A DNA stretch of 64,000 nucleotides from Falsigemmobacter faecalis (GCF_003863335.1 NZ_RRAZ01000001.1:170507-234506), one strand, 5' to 3'; shown: positions 55,376 through 64,000, numbered from the stretch's first letter. Translations and numbers: made by a program. The notes: a model not told the origin generated them from the sequence alone.

Positions 55376-55546
55376 TCAGCCGCCCGCTGCCGCCGCTGCA
55401 ACGGTGGCCGCACCCGCGGCCACGGCGCCGATGATGGCAATGGTACCGGCGGTTTTCGCACCGGTGTTCACGGTGTCTGCGGTTTTATCAACGGCACCGC
55501 AGGCGGTGAGCGCGGCACAGGCGGCGAGAACGGTCAGAAGACGCAT
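55376..55546 (-). CDS. Small lipoprotein
   Basis: A 56-residue gene not obvious from long open frames. The product starts MRLLTVLAACAALTACGAVD: a short signal with lipobox LTAC-G, so Cys16 should be lipidated and the mature lipoprotein anchored to a membrane. The remaining 40 residues (KTADTVNTGAKTAG followed by an Ala/Gly-rich hydrophobic stretch) resemble entericidin-like small lipoproteins in size and composition, though I see no decisive match. It converges with gltB, sharing the terminator. Confidence 0.72.
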   Translation of the reverse strand: MRLLTVLAACAALTACGAVDKTADTVNTGAKTAGTIAIIGAVAAGAATVAAAAAGG

Positions 55547-56154
55547 AATGAAGTAAGTCCCTCAGAAATCAGAAGCTCTCCCGTGAAGGCCGCCCGGTCC
55601 GATGTCAATAATCTGCAGCTGGACCTGCGGGATTTAACCCGGCATCCGGCATCCCCCCTGTTATTTTTGTGCCCGGGGGGCTGTCGTTTCCTGCGGCCCT
55701 GTCGGGGGCACTGGCTGCAGGCTTTGGCCCCAGGCCTGCTGTGGGCGCGGCAGGGTCGCGGCATTTCGGGCGGAGAATGGGGCGATGGAGACGGCTGAAA
55801 TCCTCCCCTGCGGCGGGGATCGCGCGTCTTTGCGCGGATCGACAATGCGCGGGCGAGGGGACGTCCGGTGAGGCGCGGTCCCTTGCCCCCTCCTGGGGGC
55901 ATGATCCAGACAGGGCGGCTGAGTTTCCGGGAAAAGCACGGACGCGGGGCCGGGATCGCGCGTCTTTGCCCGGCACCTGGTGAGAGTACGCGGGCGGTGC
56001 ATTTCCCCGCGGACCGCATGCGGGCTGGCGCCAGCGGTTGGGGCAGGAGCCACCGGACCCGCCGGAGATCTTTGACAGGCGCCTGCCGTGCGCGGGCGAG
56101 GGGGCATCCGGTCAGTCGCCGTGCCCAGGCCCCTGTCCTTCGGGCGGACAGGAG
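55547..56154. other. Gene-free region with degenerate copies of the recO 3' end
   Basis: No intact gene. Read on the minus strand, three segments repeat the coding sequence of the RecO C-terminus in decayed form: 55807-55875 (RLTGRPLARALSIRAKTRDP), 55930-55998 (ARVLSPGAGQRRAIPAP) and about 56085-56122 (RLTGCPLARAR). The native version in recO is LTGHFLARALSPDAAHRREI at 56203-56262. The pattern suggests repeated partial duplication of the gene end followed by drift. Confidence 0.65.
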
Positions 56155-56889
56155 TCAGAGGGGAGCGCCGAACATCCCGGACAGGCGCTGTCGGGCGGCG
56201 GGGATTTCGCGCCGGTGTGCGGCATCGGGCGACAGCGCACGGGCGAGGAAATGGCCGGTGAGGCGCAGGCCTTCTTCCATCTCCTGCGGGCTGGCGGCCA
56301 TGGCTGAGCTGCGCGTCAGGCAGGCGGGCAGGGGCAGGAGTTTCGCAGCCCAGCCCTGCGCGCCCTCCCATGTCACCGCGCGCCCGCTTTTCGGGCTGAC
56401 GAAGGCCAGACCCTGGGTGGCCCCCGTCACCGCACAGCGGCTGAGATCAAGGCCAAAGCCCAGCTCTCTCAGCAGCCCGAGTTCCCATTTCAGATAGAGA
56501 AGCGGCCACTGCTGCACGCCCAGCAGCGCCTCCAGCAGGGTCTCACTGGCCTCAAAGAGGCTCGGATGCGGCTCGCGCTCGGGCAGGCAGGCCATCAGAA
56601 GCGCGCAGATGGAACTGAGCGCCGCGAGGGCCTGGCGGTCGGCCATGATCAGCCCGGCGCGGGCGCGCAGGGGATCAGCGGTGAAGGTGCCAAGCTGGGT
56701 CTCAAGCCTGGCCTTCCAGGTCAGCTGCAGCCGGTTTCCAGGCTGCAGCACCGGGGTCAGCCGCCTGCCGCTGCCGCCCCGGATCAGCCCTGAAAGCCGG
56801 CCGAGATCCGGCGTCAGCACCGTCAGGATGGCCGAGCCCTCACCATGAGGGCGGGTTGCGAGGACAATCCCCTCGCCCTGCCAGTCCAT
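56155..56889 (-). CDS. recO: DNA repair protein RecO
   Basis: Recombination mediator that loads RecA with RecF and RecR. The 244-residue protein has the N-terminal OB fold (MDWQGEGIVLATRPHGEGSA, followed by FSG/RGGSGRR-like basic strand) and a helical C-terminal part (YLKWELGLLRELGFGLDL). The C-terminal end, LTGHFLARAL to FGAPL, is partly repeated downstream in decayed copies. The gene begins 2 bp after the MORN protein stop on the same strand, so both share a transcript. Confidence 0.92.
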   Translation of the reverse strand: MDWQGEGIVLATRPHGEGSAILTVLTPDLGRLSGLIRGGSGRRLTPVLQPGNRLQLTWKARLETQLGTFTADPLRARAGLIMADRQALAALSSICALLMACLPEREPHPSLFEASETLLEALLGVQQWPLLYLKWELGLLRELGFGLDLSRCAVTGATQGLAFVSPKSGRAVTWEGAQGWAAKLLPLPACLTRSSAMAASPQEMEEGLRLTGHFLARALSPDAAHRREIPAARQRLSGMFGAPL

Positions 56890-56891
56890 GT

Positions 56892-58451
56892 TCAGTCCGC
56901 TGCCGCGTCAGGGCCGGGTGCGGCAGGCGCGGGGGCCGCGAGCGAGGCTGCAGCCGCCGCGGCTGCGGCGGCGGCCGCGAGGGCTGTGGCGTCAGGCGCT
57001 GCCTCCTCTGCCTGCGCGTCTTCCGTCGTCGGGGCGGGGGCCGCAGGGGCGGTCAGCAGGCCGTTGGTCCAGATGCCGCTGGCGGTATCGCCGGTCGGAT
57101 AGCTGGCGGTGCCTGCGCCATGGGGGCGGCCTGCGCGGAAACTGCCTTCATAGCTTGCGCCATCGGCCCAGCGCGCGGTGCCGCGCCCGGTGGCGGCCCC
57201 GGCGGTGAACTCGCCCTCATAGCGGTAGCCGTCGGTCTGTCCCAGCACCCCGCGCCCTTCGCGCAGATCGTCGCGGAAGAGGCCGGTGTAATGCGAGCCG
57301 TCGGGATATTCGGCGGTGCCGCTGCCATGGCGGCGCCCGTCGGCCCAGTCGCCCTCATAGCGGTAGCCCGAAGGCTCTGTCAGCACGCCTTTGCCGTGGC
57401 GTCGGCCCTGCACGAAGCTGCCCTCATAGCGCGCACCGTCCGCCAGAACCGAAACCCCGGTCCCGGTCATCACCCCGGCCTGCCACTCCCCCTCATAGGC
57501 CGCGCCGTTGCGCCACTGCATGCGGCCCTTGCCCTGGGGCTGGCCCGCGGTCAGCTCGCCCTCATAAAGGGTGCCATCGGGCCAGGTGAGGCGACCCTTT
57601 CCGGTCATCGCGCCGCCCTTCCAGGTGCCCTCATAGACAAGACCCCCCGCCAGTTCGGCGCGCCCCTCGCCCTCGCGCAGGTCCGAGAGGAAAGCCCCCT
57701 CATAGCGGGTGCCATCGGGCCAGGTCAGCAGGCCCTTGCCCGCGCGGCGGCCTTTGGCAAAGAGGCCCTCATAGACGGTGCCGTCGGCGAGTTGCAGGCG
57801 GCCCTGACCCTCCATCTGCCCGCTCTGCCAGGCACCTTCATAGGTCAGGCCGCCGGACATGGTCAGACGGCCCTGGCCTTCGCGGCGGCCGTCCTTCACC
57901 CCGCCCTCGTAGACAGAGCCGTCGGGATAGGTGATGCGGCCCTGACCTTCGCGCCGTCCCCCGCGCCACTCGCCCTCATAGCGGTAGCCGGAGGGCTCTT
58001 CCATGACGCCGCGCCCCTCGGCCAGACCCTCTGCCATGGGCCCGGTATAGACCGCGCCGCCCGGATAGCGCGACACACCCTCTCCGGTCATTTTTCCGTC
58101 CCGAAAGCCGCCCTCATAGCGCGCGCCGTCGGGGAAGGTGATGCGGCCCTGGCCTTCGGGCTTTCCGGCTGCGAACTGCCCCTCATAGACCGCGCCACTG
58201 GCAAAGCGGGCGCGGCCCTCGCCGCGGATCTCGCCCGCCACCCAGGCGCCGGTATATTCATAGCCATCGGGCAGGCGGTAGGTGCCGTGCCCGTGGGGGC
58301 GGCCGTTCACAAACTCACCGTCATAGACCGAGCCGTCGGAATAGCGCTTCAGCGCGGTTTCCTGGGCGGTGCCGATGGCCACCCCGCCGAGAGAGATCAA
58401 CGACAGCGTAAGACTTACGGCAATGACTTTGCGCAGGCCGCGACGGGGCAT
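56892..58451 (-). CDS. Secreted MORN-repeat protein
   Basis: A 519-residue protein with an N-terminal signal peptide (residues 1-29, ending AIGTAQ) and about 18-19 consecutive MORN repeats of 23 residues (YEGEW/F-x-x-G-x-x-x-G-x-G pattern), ending in a degenerate ASGIW copy. An Ala/Pro-rich tail (residues 460-519, with a poly-Ala run) follows. MORN arrays form elongated beta-sheet rods for protein or lipid contact; in bacteria their partners are mostly unknown. Being exported, this one probably lies in the periplasm or on the surface. It precedes recO by 2 bp. Confidence 0.88.
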   Translation of the reverse strand: MPRRGLRKVIAVSLTLSLISLGGVAIGTAQETALKRYSDGSVYDGEFVNGRPHGHGTYRLPDGYEYTGAWVAGEIRGEGRARFASGAVYEGQFAAGKPEGQGRITFPDGARYEGGFRDGKMTGEGVSRYPGGAVYTGPMAEGLAEGRGVMEEPSGYRYEGEWRGGRREGQGRITYPDGSVYEGGVKDGRREGQGRLTMSGGLTYEGAWQSGQMEGQGRLQLADGTVYEGLFAKGRRAGKGLLTWPDGTRYEGAFLSDLREGEGRAELAGGLVYEGTWKGGAMTGKGRLTWPDGTLYEGELTAGQPQGKGRMQWRNGAAYEGEWQAGVMTGTGVSVLADGARYEGSFVQGRRHGKGVLTEPSGYRYEGDWADGRRHGSGTAEYPDGSHYTGLFRDDLREGRGVLGQTDGYRYEGEFTAGAATGRGTARWADGASYEGSFRAGRPHGAGTASYPTGDTASGIWTNGLLTAPAAPAPTTEDAQAEEAAPDATALAAAAAAAAAAASLAAPAPAAPGPDAAAD

Positions 58452-58601
58452 GACGTCTCTCCTTCAGGGGAGCCAAAAGGCCGGAAGCTCGCCCTCCAGC
58501 GTAATGGCCGCGAAGGGGTGACGCAAGCGTCCGCCCTTTGGTGCTTCCCTCGCGCGGCAGCGCCGTCTAAAACCCGGAAGGTTGAGATAAAGGACCCCGC
58601 G

Positions 58602-60263
58602 ATGGCTGATGAGTTTCGCCTGCTTATGGTTCAGGCCAACCCGAAGGTTGGTGATCTGGCCGCCAATGCCACGAAGGCCCGGGAGGCCTTTACGGCGGGG
58701 CGTGAGGGCGGGGCCGATCTGGTCATGCTGCCGGAGATGTTTCTGACCGGCTATCAGACCCAGGATCTGATCCGCCGCCCGGCCTTTCTGCGCGATGTGG
58801 CCGCGACCCTGCAGCAGCTGGCCGCCGATTGCGCGGATGGCCCCGCGCTGGGGATCGGCGCGCCGGAGGCCGATGGCGAGGGCGGGATTTACAACGCCTG
58901 GCATGTGCTGTCTGGCGGCAGGGTGCAGACGGTGATCCGCAAGCATCATCTGCCCAATGATGAGGTTTTTGACGAGCGCCGCCTGTTTCGTGCGGGCATG
59001 GTGTCGGGCCCCTGGGTCTGCAAAGGCATCCGCATCGGCACGCCGATCTGCGAAGACGCCTGGCACCCGGATGTGATTGAGACCCAGGCCGAGACCGGGG
59101 CCGAGATCATTCTCGTGCCCAATGGCTCACCCTATCAGCGCGGCAAGCTGGAGGTGCGGCAGATCGTGATGGTCTCACGCGTGGTCGAAACCGGGCTGCC
59201 GCTGGCCTATCTCAATATGACCGGCGGTCAGGATGATCAGGTCTATGACGGCGGCTCTTTCGTGTTGAACCCCGGCGGGCGTCTGGCGGTGCAGCTGGCG
59301 GCCTTTGACGATGAGATGCGCTTTGTCGACTTCCGCCGCAGCGCTGCGGGCTGGGAGGCGGTGCCGGGCCCCCTCGCGCCGCAGCCCGACGCCTGGGAGG
59401 CGGATTACCGCGCCATGGTGGTCGGTCTGGGGGATTACTTCCGCAAATCCGGCTTCTCGCGGGCGATCCTGGGGCTTTCGGGCGGAATCGATTCGGCGCT
59501 GGTGGCGGCGATTGCTGCCGATGCCCTGGGCCGGGAGAATGTGCATTGCGTGATGCTGCCTTCGGAATATACCTCCGCCCATTCGCTGGAGGATGCCGCG
59601 GGCGTGGCACAGGCGCTGGGCACGCGGCTCGATACCGTGGCGATCGACGGGCCGCGCGCCGCCATTGAGAGCGCGCTTGCGCCGCTTTTTGCCGGGACCA
59701 AAGCCGATCTGACCGAAGAGAATATCCAAAGCCGCATCCGGGGGCTGCTGCTGATGGGGCTGTCGAATAAATTCGGCGCCATGCTGTTGACCACGGGAAA
59801 TAAATCCGAAGTGGCGGTCGGCTATTGCACCATCTACGGCGATATGGCGGGCGGGTATAACCCGATCAAAGATCTCTATAAGACCCGGGTCTTTGAGACC
59901 TGCCGCTGGCGCAATGCCAACCACCGCCCCTGGATGAAAGCTCCTGCGGGAGAGGTGATCCCGGTGCGGGTGATCGACAAGCCGCCCTCAGCCGAGCTGC
60001 GCGCCGATCAAAAGGACGAAGACAGCCTGCCGCCCTATCCGGTGCTGGATGCCATCCTTGAGGGGCTGGTGGACCGCGAGCTGTCGGTGGCCGAGCTGGT
60101 CGCGACCGGCTATGAGCGCGAGACGGTGAAGCGCATCGAGCATCTGATCGCCATCAGCGAGTGGAAGCGCTTTCAGTCCGCCCCCGGCACGCGGCTGACG
60201 GGGCGGTCTTTCTGGCTGGATCGCCGCTATCCGATCGTCAACGGCTGGCGCGACAAAAGCTGA
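58602..60263 (+). CDS. nadE: Glutamine-dependent NAD+ synthetase
   Basis: Final step of NAD synthesis, 553 residues. The N-terminal nitrilase-type glutaminase domain (MLPEMFLTGYQTQDL, RKHHLPNDEVFDERR, Cys in GTPICEDAWHP) supplies ammonia to the C-terminal synthetase with PP-loop LGLSGGIDSALVAA and TTGNKSEVAVGYCTIYGDMAGG. The ATG at 58602 (MADEFRLLMVQANPKVGD) is the natural start; the open frame running from 56856 is antisense to the MORN gene. Divergent from MORN across 150 bp. Confidence 0.96.
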   Translation: MADEFRLLMVQANPKVGDLAANATKAREAFTAGREGGADLVMLPEMFLTGYQTQDLIRRPAFLRDVAATLQQLAADCADGPALGIGAPEADGEGGIYNAWHVLSGGRVQTVIRKHHLPNDEVFDERRLFRAGMVSGPWVCKGIRIGTPICEDAWHPDVIETQAETGAEIILVPNGSPYQRGKLEVRQIVMVSRVVETGLPLAYLNMTGGQDDQVYDGGSFVLNPGGRLAVQLAAFDDEMRFVDFRRSAAGWEAVPGPLAPQPDAWEADYRAMVVGLGDYFRKSGFSRAILGLSGGIDSALVAAIAADALGRENVHCVMLPSEYTSAHSLEDAAGVAQALGTRLDTVAIDGPRAAIESALAPLFAGTKADLTEENIQSRIRGLLLMGLSNKFGAMLLTTGNKSEVAVGYCTIYGDMAGGYNPIKDLYKTRVFETCRWRNANHRPWMKAPAGEVIPVRVIDKPPSAELRADQKDEDSLPPYPVLDAILEGLVDRELSVAELVATGYERETVKRIEHLIAISEWKRFQSAPGTRLTGRSFWLDRRYPIVNGWRDKS

Positions 60264-60281
60264 GACCTGCGACAAAAGCAG

Positions 60282-60314
60282 ACAGCCGGGGCGCGCGATC
60301 ACCGCCCCGGCTGT
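60282..60314. terminator. Terminator hairpin between nadE and SH3 gene
   Basis: A 12-bp perfect stem (ACAGCCGGGGCG / CGCCCCGGCTGT) with a 9-nt loop, between convergent genes, followed by TGTCCTTT on the plus strand. Confidence 0.78.
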
Positions 60315-60334
60315 TGTCCTTTCAAAGCGGCAGA

Positions 60335-60850
60335 TTACTGCGACAGCAGCGTGCCCGAGATCCAGCCCTCAAGGCCGTCGCCCTCGACGCGGATCAGGAA
60401 CCAGCCATTGCCGCCATCCTCAACGACCGTCACCTCATCGCCCTGGGCAAGCCGCCCGAGAACCTGATTTTGCGTCGAGGGCCCGCCGCGCACATTGGCG
60501 CTGCGCGCGGTGACCTGACGGAAGCTGGTGACGTAGCTGCCCGCTGCACTGCCGCGCTGCGGGCGGGCGGTTTCGGCGGCCGCAAGCTGCACCATGGCTT
60601 CGCTGGGCGCGATATTCTCAAGAATCACAGGGCCGGTCGACAGGCTGACGCCCGGCAGCTCAACGGGCGAATCAGCGATGCGCTGCACCGCAGGCGGCAG
60701 CTCTGCCGGAAGCGCTTCGGCCGTGGTCTCCGGCGCGCGGCTGATCCCGGTTGCTGCGGCGACCTGAGGGGGCGGCTGGTCACCGAGAAAGCCGGTCGCG
60801 GCGACGAAACCGCCGCCCAGAAGGGTGAGAAGACTGACAAGACGTAACAT
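60335..60850 (-). CDS. Exported SH3-domain protein
   Basis: A 171-residue protein with an N-terminal hydrophobic signal or anchor (MLRLVSLLTLLGGGFVAATG) and a Pro/Ala-rich linker. The C-terminal bacterial SH3 (SH3b) domain runs from about residue 108: VTARSANVRGGPSTQNQVLG, GDEVTVVEDGGNGWFLIRV and EGWISGTLL. Such domains bind peptidoglycan peptides, so an envelope role is likely. The ATG at 60850 was chosen; the upstream in-frame codons to 61021 overlap the parC promoter region. Divergent from parC. Confidence 0.85.
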   Translation of the reverse strand: MLRLVSLLTLLGGGFVAATGFLGDQPPPQVAAATGISRAPETTAEALPAELPPAVQRIADSPVELPGVSLSTGPVILENIAPSEAMVQLAAAETARPQRGSAAGSYVTSFRQVTARSANVRGGPSTQNQVLGRLAQGDEVTVVEDGGNGWFLIRVEGDGLEGWISGTLLSQ

Positions 60851-61002
60851 GGCAAGACCCTTTACGGGGAACAGGCAGTTAACCGCCTGCGGGGGGCCAG
60901 GGTTCCGCCCTTCATTGCTTTTCAACCTGAGGTTAGCGGCGGCAACCCGCTGGCTGCGGCGCAATTCCTTCTGGACCGAAGGCGGGGCGCAGATTACATC
61001 CC

Positions 61003-63303
61003 ATGGGTATGAGCAGCACACCCGAAGAAGAAACCGGACTGACCTCCGAGTCCCTGACCCGCGCCATCGGCGGGCGTTATCTGACCTATGCGCTTTCGAC
61101 CATCATGCACCGGGCGCTGCCTGATGCGCGCGACGGTCTGAAGCCGGTGCACCGCCGCATCCTTTATGCGATGCGCGAGCTGCGCCTTGGCTCAAACGGG
61201 GGCTTCCGGAAGTCCGCCAAGATCACCGGCGATGTGATGGGCAACTATCACCCGCATGGCGATACGGCGATCTATGACGCCATGGCGCGTCTCGCCCAGG
61301 ATTTCGCCATGCGTTATCCGCTGGTCGATGGTCAGGGCAACTTCGGCAATATCGACGGCGATAACCCGGCCGCGGCGCGTTACACCGAGGCGCGGATGGC
61401 CGCCACGGCAGAGGCGCTGCTGGAGGGGCTGGACGAGGATTCGGTCGACTTCCGCCCGAATTATGACGGCACGCTGCGCGAGCCGGTGGTGCTGCCCGCC
61501 GCCTTCCCGAACCTGCTGGCCAATGGCGCGAGCGGCATCGCGGTCGGTATGGCGACCAATATTCCGCCGCATAACATCGGTGAGCTGATCGCGGGCTCTC
61601 TGGCGATGATCCAGGATCCGGATATCGCCGATGATACGCTGGTTGAGCATATTCCCGGACCTGACTTTCCCACCGGCGGCGTGCTGGTCGAGAGCCGTGA
61701 GGCCATTCGCGAAGCCTATCGCACCGGGCGCGGCGCGTTTCGTCTGCGCGCGAAATGGGACAAAGAGGATCTGGGCCGGGGCAACTGGCAGATCGTCGTC
61801 ACCGAGATCCCCTATCAGGTCGCAAAATCGCGGCTGATTGAAAAGCTGGCTGAGGTCATCCAGCTGAAAAAAGTGCCGCTGCTGGCCGATGTGCGCGACG
61901 AATCGACCGAAGATGTCCGCATCGTACTGGAGCCGCGGGCGCGGACGGTGGATCCGGAGGTGCTCATGGGGCAGCTCTTCCGTAACTCCGATCTGGAGGT
62001 GCGGATCTCGCTCAATATGAACGTGCTGATCGACGGGCGCACGCCGAAGGTCTGCTCGATCAAAGAGGTGCTGCGGGCGTTTCTCGATCACCGCCGCGAT
62101 GTGCTGTTGCGCCGCTCCCGTCACCGGATGGAAAAGATCGACCACCGCCTTGAGGTGCTGGAGGGCTTTATCATTGCCTTCCTGAACCTTGACCGGGTCA
62201 TCGACATCATCCGCTATGACAGCGAGCCGCGTGTGGCGCTGATGCGCGAAGAATGGGCGCGCAGTTATCCGCGCGCGCTGAGCGAGAAAGACTATGTTGC
62301 GCCGCCGAAGGGCGAGGGCGAGCTGACGGAAGTTCAGGCCGAAGCGATCCTGAACATGCGCCTGCGCAGCCTGCGCCGTCTCGAAGAGATGGAGCTGAAG
62401 CGTGAGCGCGACGCGCTGATGAAAGAGCGTGCCGATCTGGAAGCCCTGCTGGAGTCCGAGCGCAAACAGTGGCGTAAGATTGCCGAAGAGCTGCGCAAAG
62501 TGGCGATGTTCTTTGGCTCTGAGACCCCGGCGGGCAAGCGCCGTACCCTGCTGGCGGAGGCCGGCGAAGTCGTGGCGCTGCCGATGGAGGCGATGATCGA
62601 CCGCGAGCCGATCACCGTGATCCTGTCGCGCATGGGCTGGGTGCGGGCGCTGAAGGGCCATGTGAACCTTGAGACCGAGCAGAAGTTCAAAGACGGCGAT
62701 GGCCCGCGCTTTGCCTTCCATGCGGAGACCACGGATAAGATCCTGATCTTCGGGGATAACGGCCGGTTCTATTCGCTTTTGGGGGTCAATCTTCCGGGCG
62801 GGCGCGGCATGGGTGAACCGTTGCGTCTGATGGTGGATCTGCCCAATGACTGCGAGATCGTCGATGTGCGGATCTGGCGCGCCGGAGAGAAGCTTCTGGT
62901 GGCCTCGACCGCGGGGGATGGGTTTGTCGTGACGGCGGAAGATGCGCTGCCGCAGACCCGTGCGGGTAAGGCGGTGCTGAGCGTCGGGGAGGGTGTCAAA
63001 GCCGCCCTGGTGCGCCTGGTCACCGGCGATCACCTGGCGGTGGTGGGCGAGAACCGCAAGCTGCTGGTCTTCCCGGTCTCGGAGCTTCCTGAGATGGCGC
63101 GTGGCAAGGGGGTGAAGCTGCAGAAGTACAAAGACGGCGGTCTGTCGGATGTGGCAACGCTGACCTGGGCTGATGGGCTGAAGTGGAAAGATCCGGCCGG
63201 GCGCACGCGGCATGAGCCCGATCTGAACGAATGGCTGGCAAAACGCTCGACCGCAGGGCGGATGGCGCCACGCGGCTTCCCGCAGGACAATAAGTTCAAC
63301 TGA
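61003..63303 (+). CDS. parC: DNA topoisomerase IV subunit A
   Basis: Type IIA topoisomerase cleavage subunit that decatenates replicated chromosomes. The 766-residue protein has the active-site tyrosine in [10 protein letters not shown] (Y127), the quinolone-region [23 protein letters not shown] upstream of it, and a C-terminal beta-pinwheel that is short compared with GyrA (no GQRRGG-type box seen). Starts at 61003 or 61009 are both possible. The partner parE is outside the window. In the quinolone-resistance-determining region I see no substitution I could name with certainty. Confidence 0.94.
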   Translation: MGMSSTPEEETGLTSESLTRAIGGRYLTYALSTIMHRALPDARDGLKPVHRRILYAMRELRLGSNGGFRKSAKITGDVMGNYHPHGDTAIYDAMARLAQDFAMRYPLVDGQGNFGNIDGDNPAAARYTEARMAATAEALLEGLDEDSVDFRPNYDGTLREPVVLPAAFPNLLANGASGIAVGMATNIPPHNIGELIAGSLAMIQDPDIADDTLVEHIPGPDFPTGGVLVESREAIREAYRTGRGAFRLRAKWDKEDLGRGNWQIVVTEIPYQVAKSRLIEKLAEVIQLKKVPLLADVRDESTEDVRIVLEPRARTVDPEVLMGQLFRNSDLEVRISLNMNVLIDGRTPKVCSIKEVLRAFLDHRRDVLLRRSRHRMEKIDHRLEVLEGFIIAFLNLDRVIDIIRYDSEPRVALMREEWARSYPRALSEKDYVAPPKGEGELTEVQAEAILNMRLRSLRRLEEMELKRERDALMKERADLEALLESERKQWRKIAEELRKVAMFFGSETPAGKRRTLLAEAGEVVALPMEAMIDREPITVILSRMGWVRALKGHVNLETEQKFKDGDGPRFAFHAETTDKILIFGDNGRFYSLLGVNLPGGRGMGEPLRLMVDLPNDCEIVDVRIWRAGEKLLVASTAGDGFVVTAEDALPQTRAGKAVLSVGEGVKAALVRLVTGDHLAVVGENRKLLVFPVSELPEMARGKGVKLQKYKDGGLSDVATLTWADGLKWKDPAGRTRHEPDLNEWLAKRSTAGRMAPRGFPQDNKFN

Positions 63304-63327
63304 CGGGGCTTTTGCAGGATTGAAGGG

Positions 63328-63362
63328 AAGGCCGGTGCTCTCAGGAGGGCGCCGGCCTTTCT
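63328..63362 (+). terminator. Terminator downstream of parC
   Basis: Stem AAGGCCGG / CCGGCCTT with inner GC pairs and a loop near 63340-63348, followed by TCT. It lies 25 bp past the parC stop and just before repeat copy D. Confidence 0.75.
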
Positions 63363-63365
63363 GCT

Positions 63366-63427
63366 GCCCCGGGGTGGGCTGCCTGCCCACCCCGGACCCC
63401 GCCCGGGAGTATTTTTAAAAAGCCAAA
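63366..63427 (+). repeat. Dispersed GC-hairpin repeat, copy D
   Basis: Head CCCCGGGGTGGGC / GCCCACCCCGG and tail GGACCCCGCCCGGGAGTATTTTTAAAAAGCCAAAG-like, matching copies A-C with compensatory changes in the stem (GAGGGC/GCCCTC becomes GTGGGC/GCCCAC). Confidence 0.82.
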
Positions 63428-63443
63428 GCGCGGGGGCTGGTTT

Positions 63444-63839
63444 TCAGCGGAAGCGGCCGCCTTTGCCGATGACTTCGATCTGATAGCCGTCGGGGTCGGC
63501 GATGAAGAAGAAATGCGCGACCGGGGTCTCGCCGTTGCGGAAGTCGACGAGTTTACGCGGGCTGAGGCCTGCGGCTTCGAGGCGGGCATGTTCGGCCGCG
63601 ACATCGGCGACCACCACGGCGAGATGGCCATAGCCGTCGCCGATGGCATAGGGCGTCACGCGGTCTTTGTTGATGGTCAGTTCCAGCTCAAAGTCCGAGT
63701 TTTCGTTTTTCAGATAGACGAGGGTAAAGCCCTCAAAGTCGAGGCGGTCGGCGATTTTCAGGCCAAAGGCGGTCTCATAAAAGGCGAGGCTGCGCGCCTC
63801 ATCGAGAACGCGGATCATGGAGTGGACAAGGCGGGCCAT
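63444..63839 (-). CDS. gloA: Lactoylglutathione lyase (glyoxalase I) family
   Basis: VOC-fold metalloenzyme of 131 residues that would isomerise the methylglyoxal-glutathione adduct. The N-terminus MARLVHSMIRVLDEARSLAF parallels E. coli GloA and the metal ligands fit: H6, E53 in ELELT, H72 in GYGHLAV and E122 in GYQIEVIG. Other VOC functions remain possible. The pathway uses glutathione made via gshA at the left. Confidence 0.87.
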   Translation of the reverse strand: MARLVHSMIRVLDEARSLAFYETAFGLKIADRLDFEGFTLVYLKNENSDFELELTINKDRVTPYAIGDGYGHLAVVVADVAAEHARLEAAGLSPRKLVDFRNGETPVAHFFFIADPDGYQIEVIGKGGRFR

Positions 63840-63888
63840 GGAGGCTCCTTTCGGGAAAAGGGGCGGGAGCAGGAGTTTGCAATGAAAA

Positions 63889-63910
63889 AGGCCGCTCCGG
63901 GGAGCGGCCT
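63889..63910. terminator. Terminator hairpin downstream of tuf
   Basis: Stem AGGCCGCTCC / GGAGCGGCCT with a 2-nt loop; on the minus strand the stem is followed by TTTTTC, marking the end of the tuf transcript. Confidence 0.88.
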
Positions 63911-63941
63911 TTCCGGTCAGTCCGGGCAGAGCCGGGGCTGA

Positions 63942-64000
63942 TTACTTGATGATCCTGGCGACGACGCCTGCACCAACGGTGCGGCCGCCTTCACGGATTG
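63942..64000 (-). CDS. tuf: Elongation factor Tu, C-terminal fragment (cut by window edge)
   Basis: The last 18 codons read IREGGRTVGAGVVARIIK and stop, which is the conserved end of EF-Tu domain 3. EF-Tu delivers aminoacyl-tRNA to the ribosome as a GTPase. The gene runs off the right edge, so completeness and operon context (usually str operon or a second tuf copy near tRNA genes) cannot be judged. Confidence 0.93.
   Translation of the reverse strand, partial: IREGGRTVGAGVVARIIK

Noticed and set aside
56856..58601. N-terminal extension of nadE by about 580 residues
   Set aside because: This part is antisense to the MORN gene; the natural NadE start with normal length is at 58602.
61192..63390. 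732-codon open frame antisense to parC
   Set aside because: It mirrors the conserved parC coding sequence and shows no protein-family features.

Overview
The window is about 65% G+C, densely coded DNA that reads as chromosome of an alphaproteobacterium of the Rhodobacteraceae type (Rhodobacter/Paracoccus relatives). Supporting signs are a class I lysyl-tRNA synthetase in a bacterium, a TPP-riboswitch-controlled thiBPQ operon, phaAB polyhydroxyalkanoate genes, the proteobacterial type of glutamate-cysteine ligase, two Lrp/AsnC paralogues beside ilvC, an intergenic gltD-gltB arrangement and characteristic GC-rich hairpin repeats. No rRNA, tRNA, CRISPR array, transposase, integrase or phage gene was recognised. 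Species cannot be fixed from the sequence alone.

Layout. 1-1654: no convincing gene; it starts with about 42% G+C DNA and carries an uninterrupted array of 71 perfect 7-bp repeats (269-765). 1661-4998: TPP riboswitch and thiamine ABC importer thiBPQ. 4999-9970: acyl-CoA catabolism cluster (flavin oxidoreductase, two acyl-CoA dehydrogenases, a type II 3-hydroxyacyl-CoA dehydrogenase, TetR regulator). 10084-13805: MHS-type transporter, ilvC and two Lrp/AsnC regulators. 13819-20020: envelope OmpA/BON protein, ubiA, rsmE, gshA. 20105-22741: NMT1/THI5-type ABC importer. 22944-25942: phaB, phaA and an EAL phosphodiesterase. 26064-31331: tag, a CoxG-like protein, an acetyltransferase, dapE, a degenerate Hint-domain protein and dapD. 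31502-40180: LOG protein, two TerB-like proteins, class I lysS, M3 peptidase, luciferase-like oxidoreductase, TetR, rlmJ. 40323-45072: basic-amino-acid/opine-type ABC importer with a PuuA-like glutamine synthetase homologue. 45069-48249: CorA-type transporter, glycerate kinase, uppP. 48473-55320: gltD, an unknown exported protein, gltB. 55376-64000: small lipoprotein, recO with decayed copies of its own 3' end, a secreted MORN-repeat protein, nadE, an SH3 protein, parC, gloA and the 3' end of tuf.

Functional links. Several operons are tight (4-bp ATGA overlaps): the acyl-CoA cluster, dapE-GNAT, rlmJ-DUF1330, prlC-LLM and the amino-acid importer with its synthetase. dapD/dapE and class I lysS serve lysine synthesis and use, gltBD supplies glutamate, and gshA supplies the glutathione used by gloA. 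Most of the window is ordinary housekeeping and metabolic DNA. The signals most worth a second look are the perfect heptanucleotide array, the recO-tail duplications, a dispersed hairpin repeat family, palindromic candidate operators, and the exported protein of unknown role inside the glutamate synthase operon.
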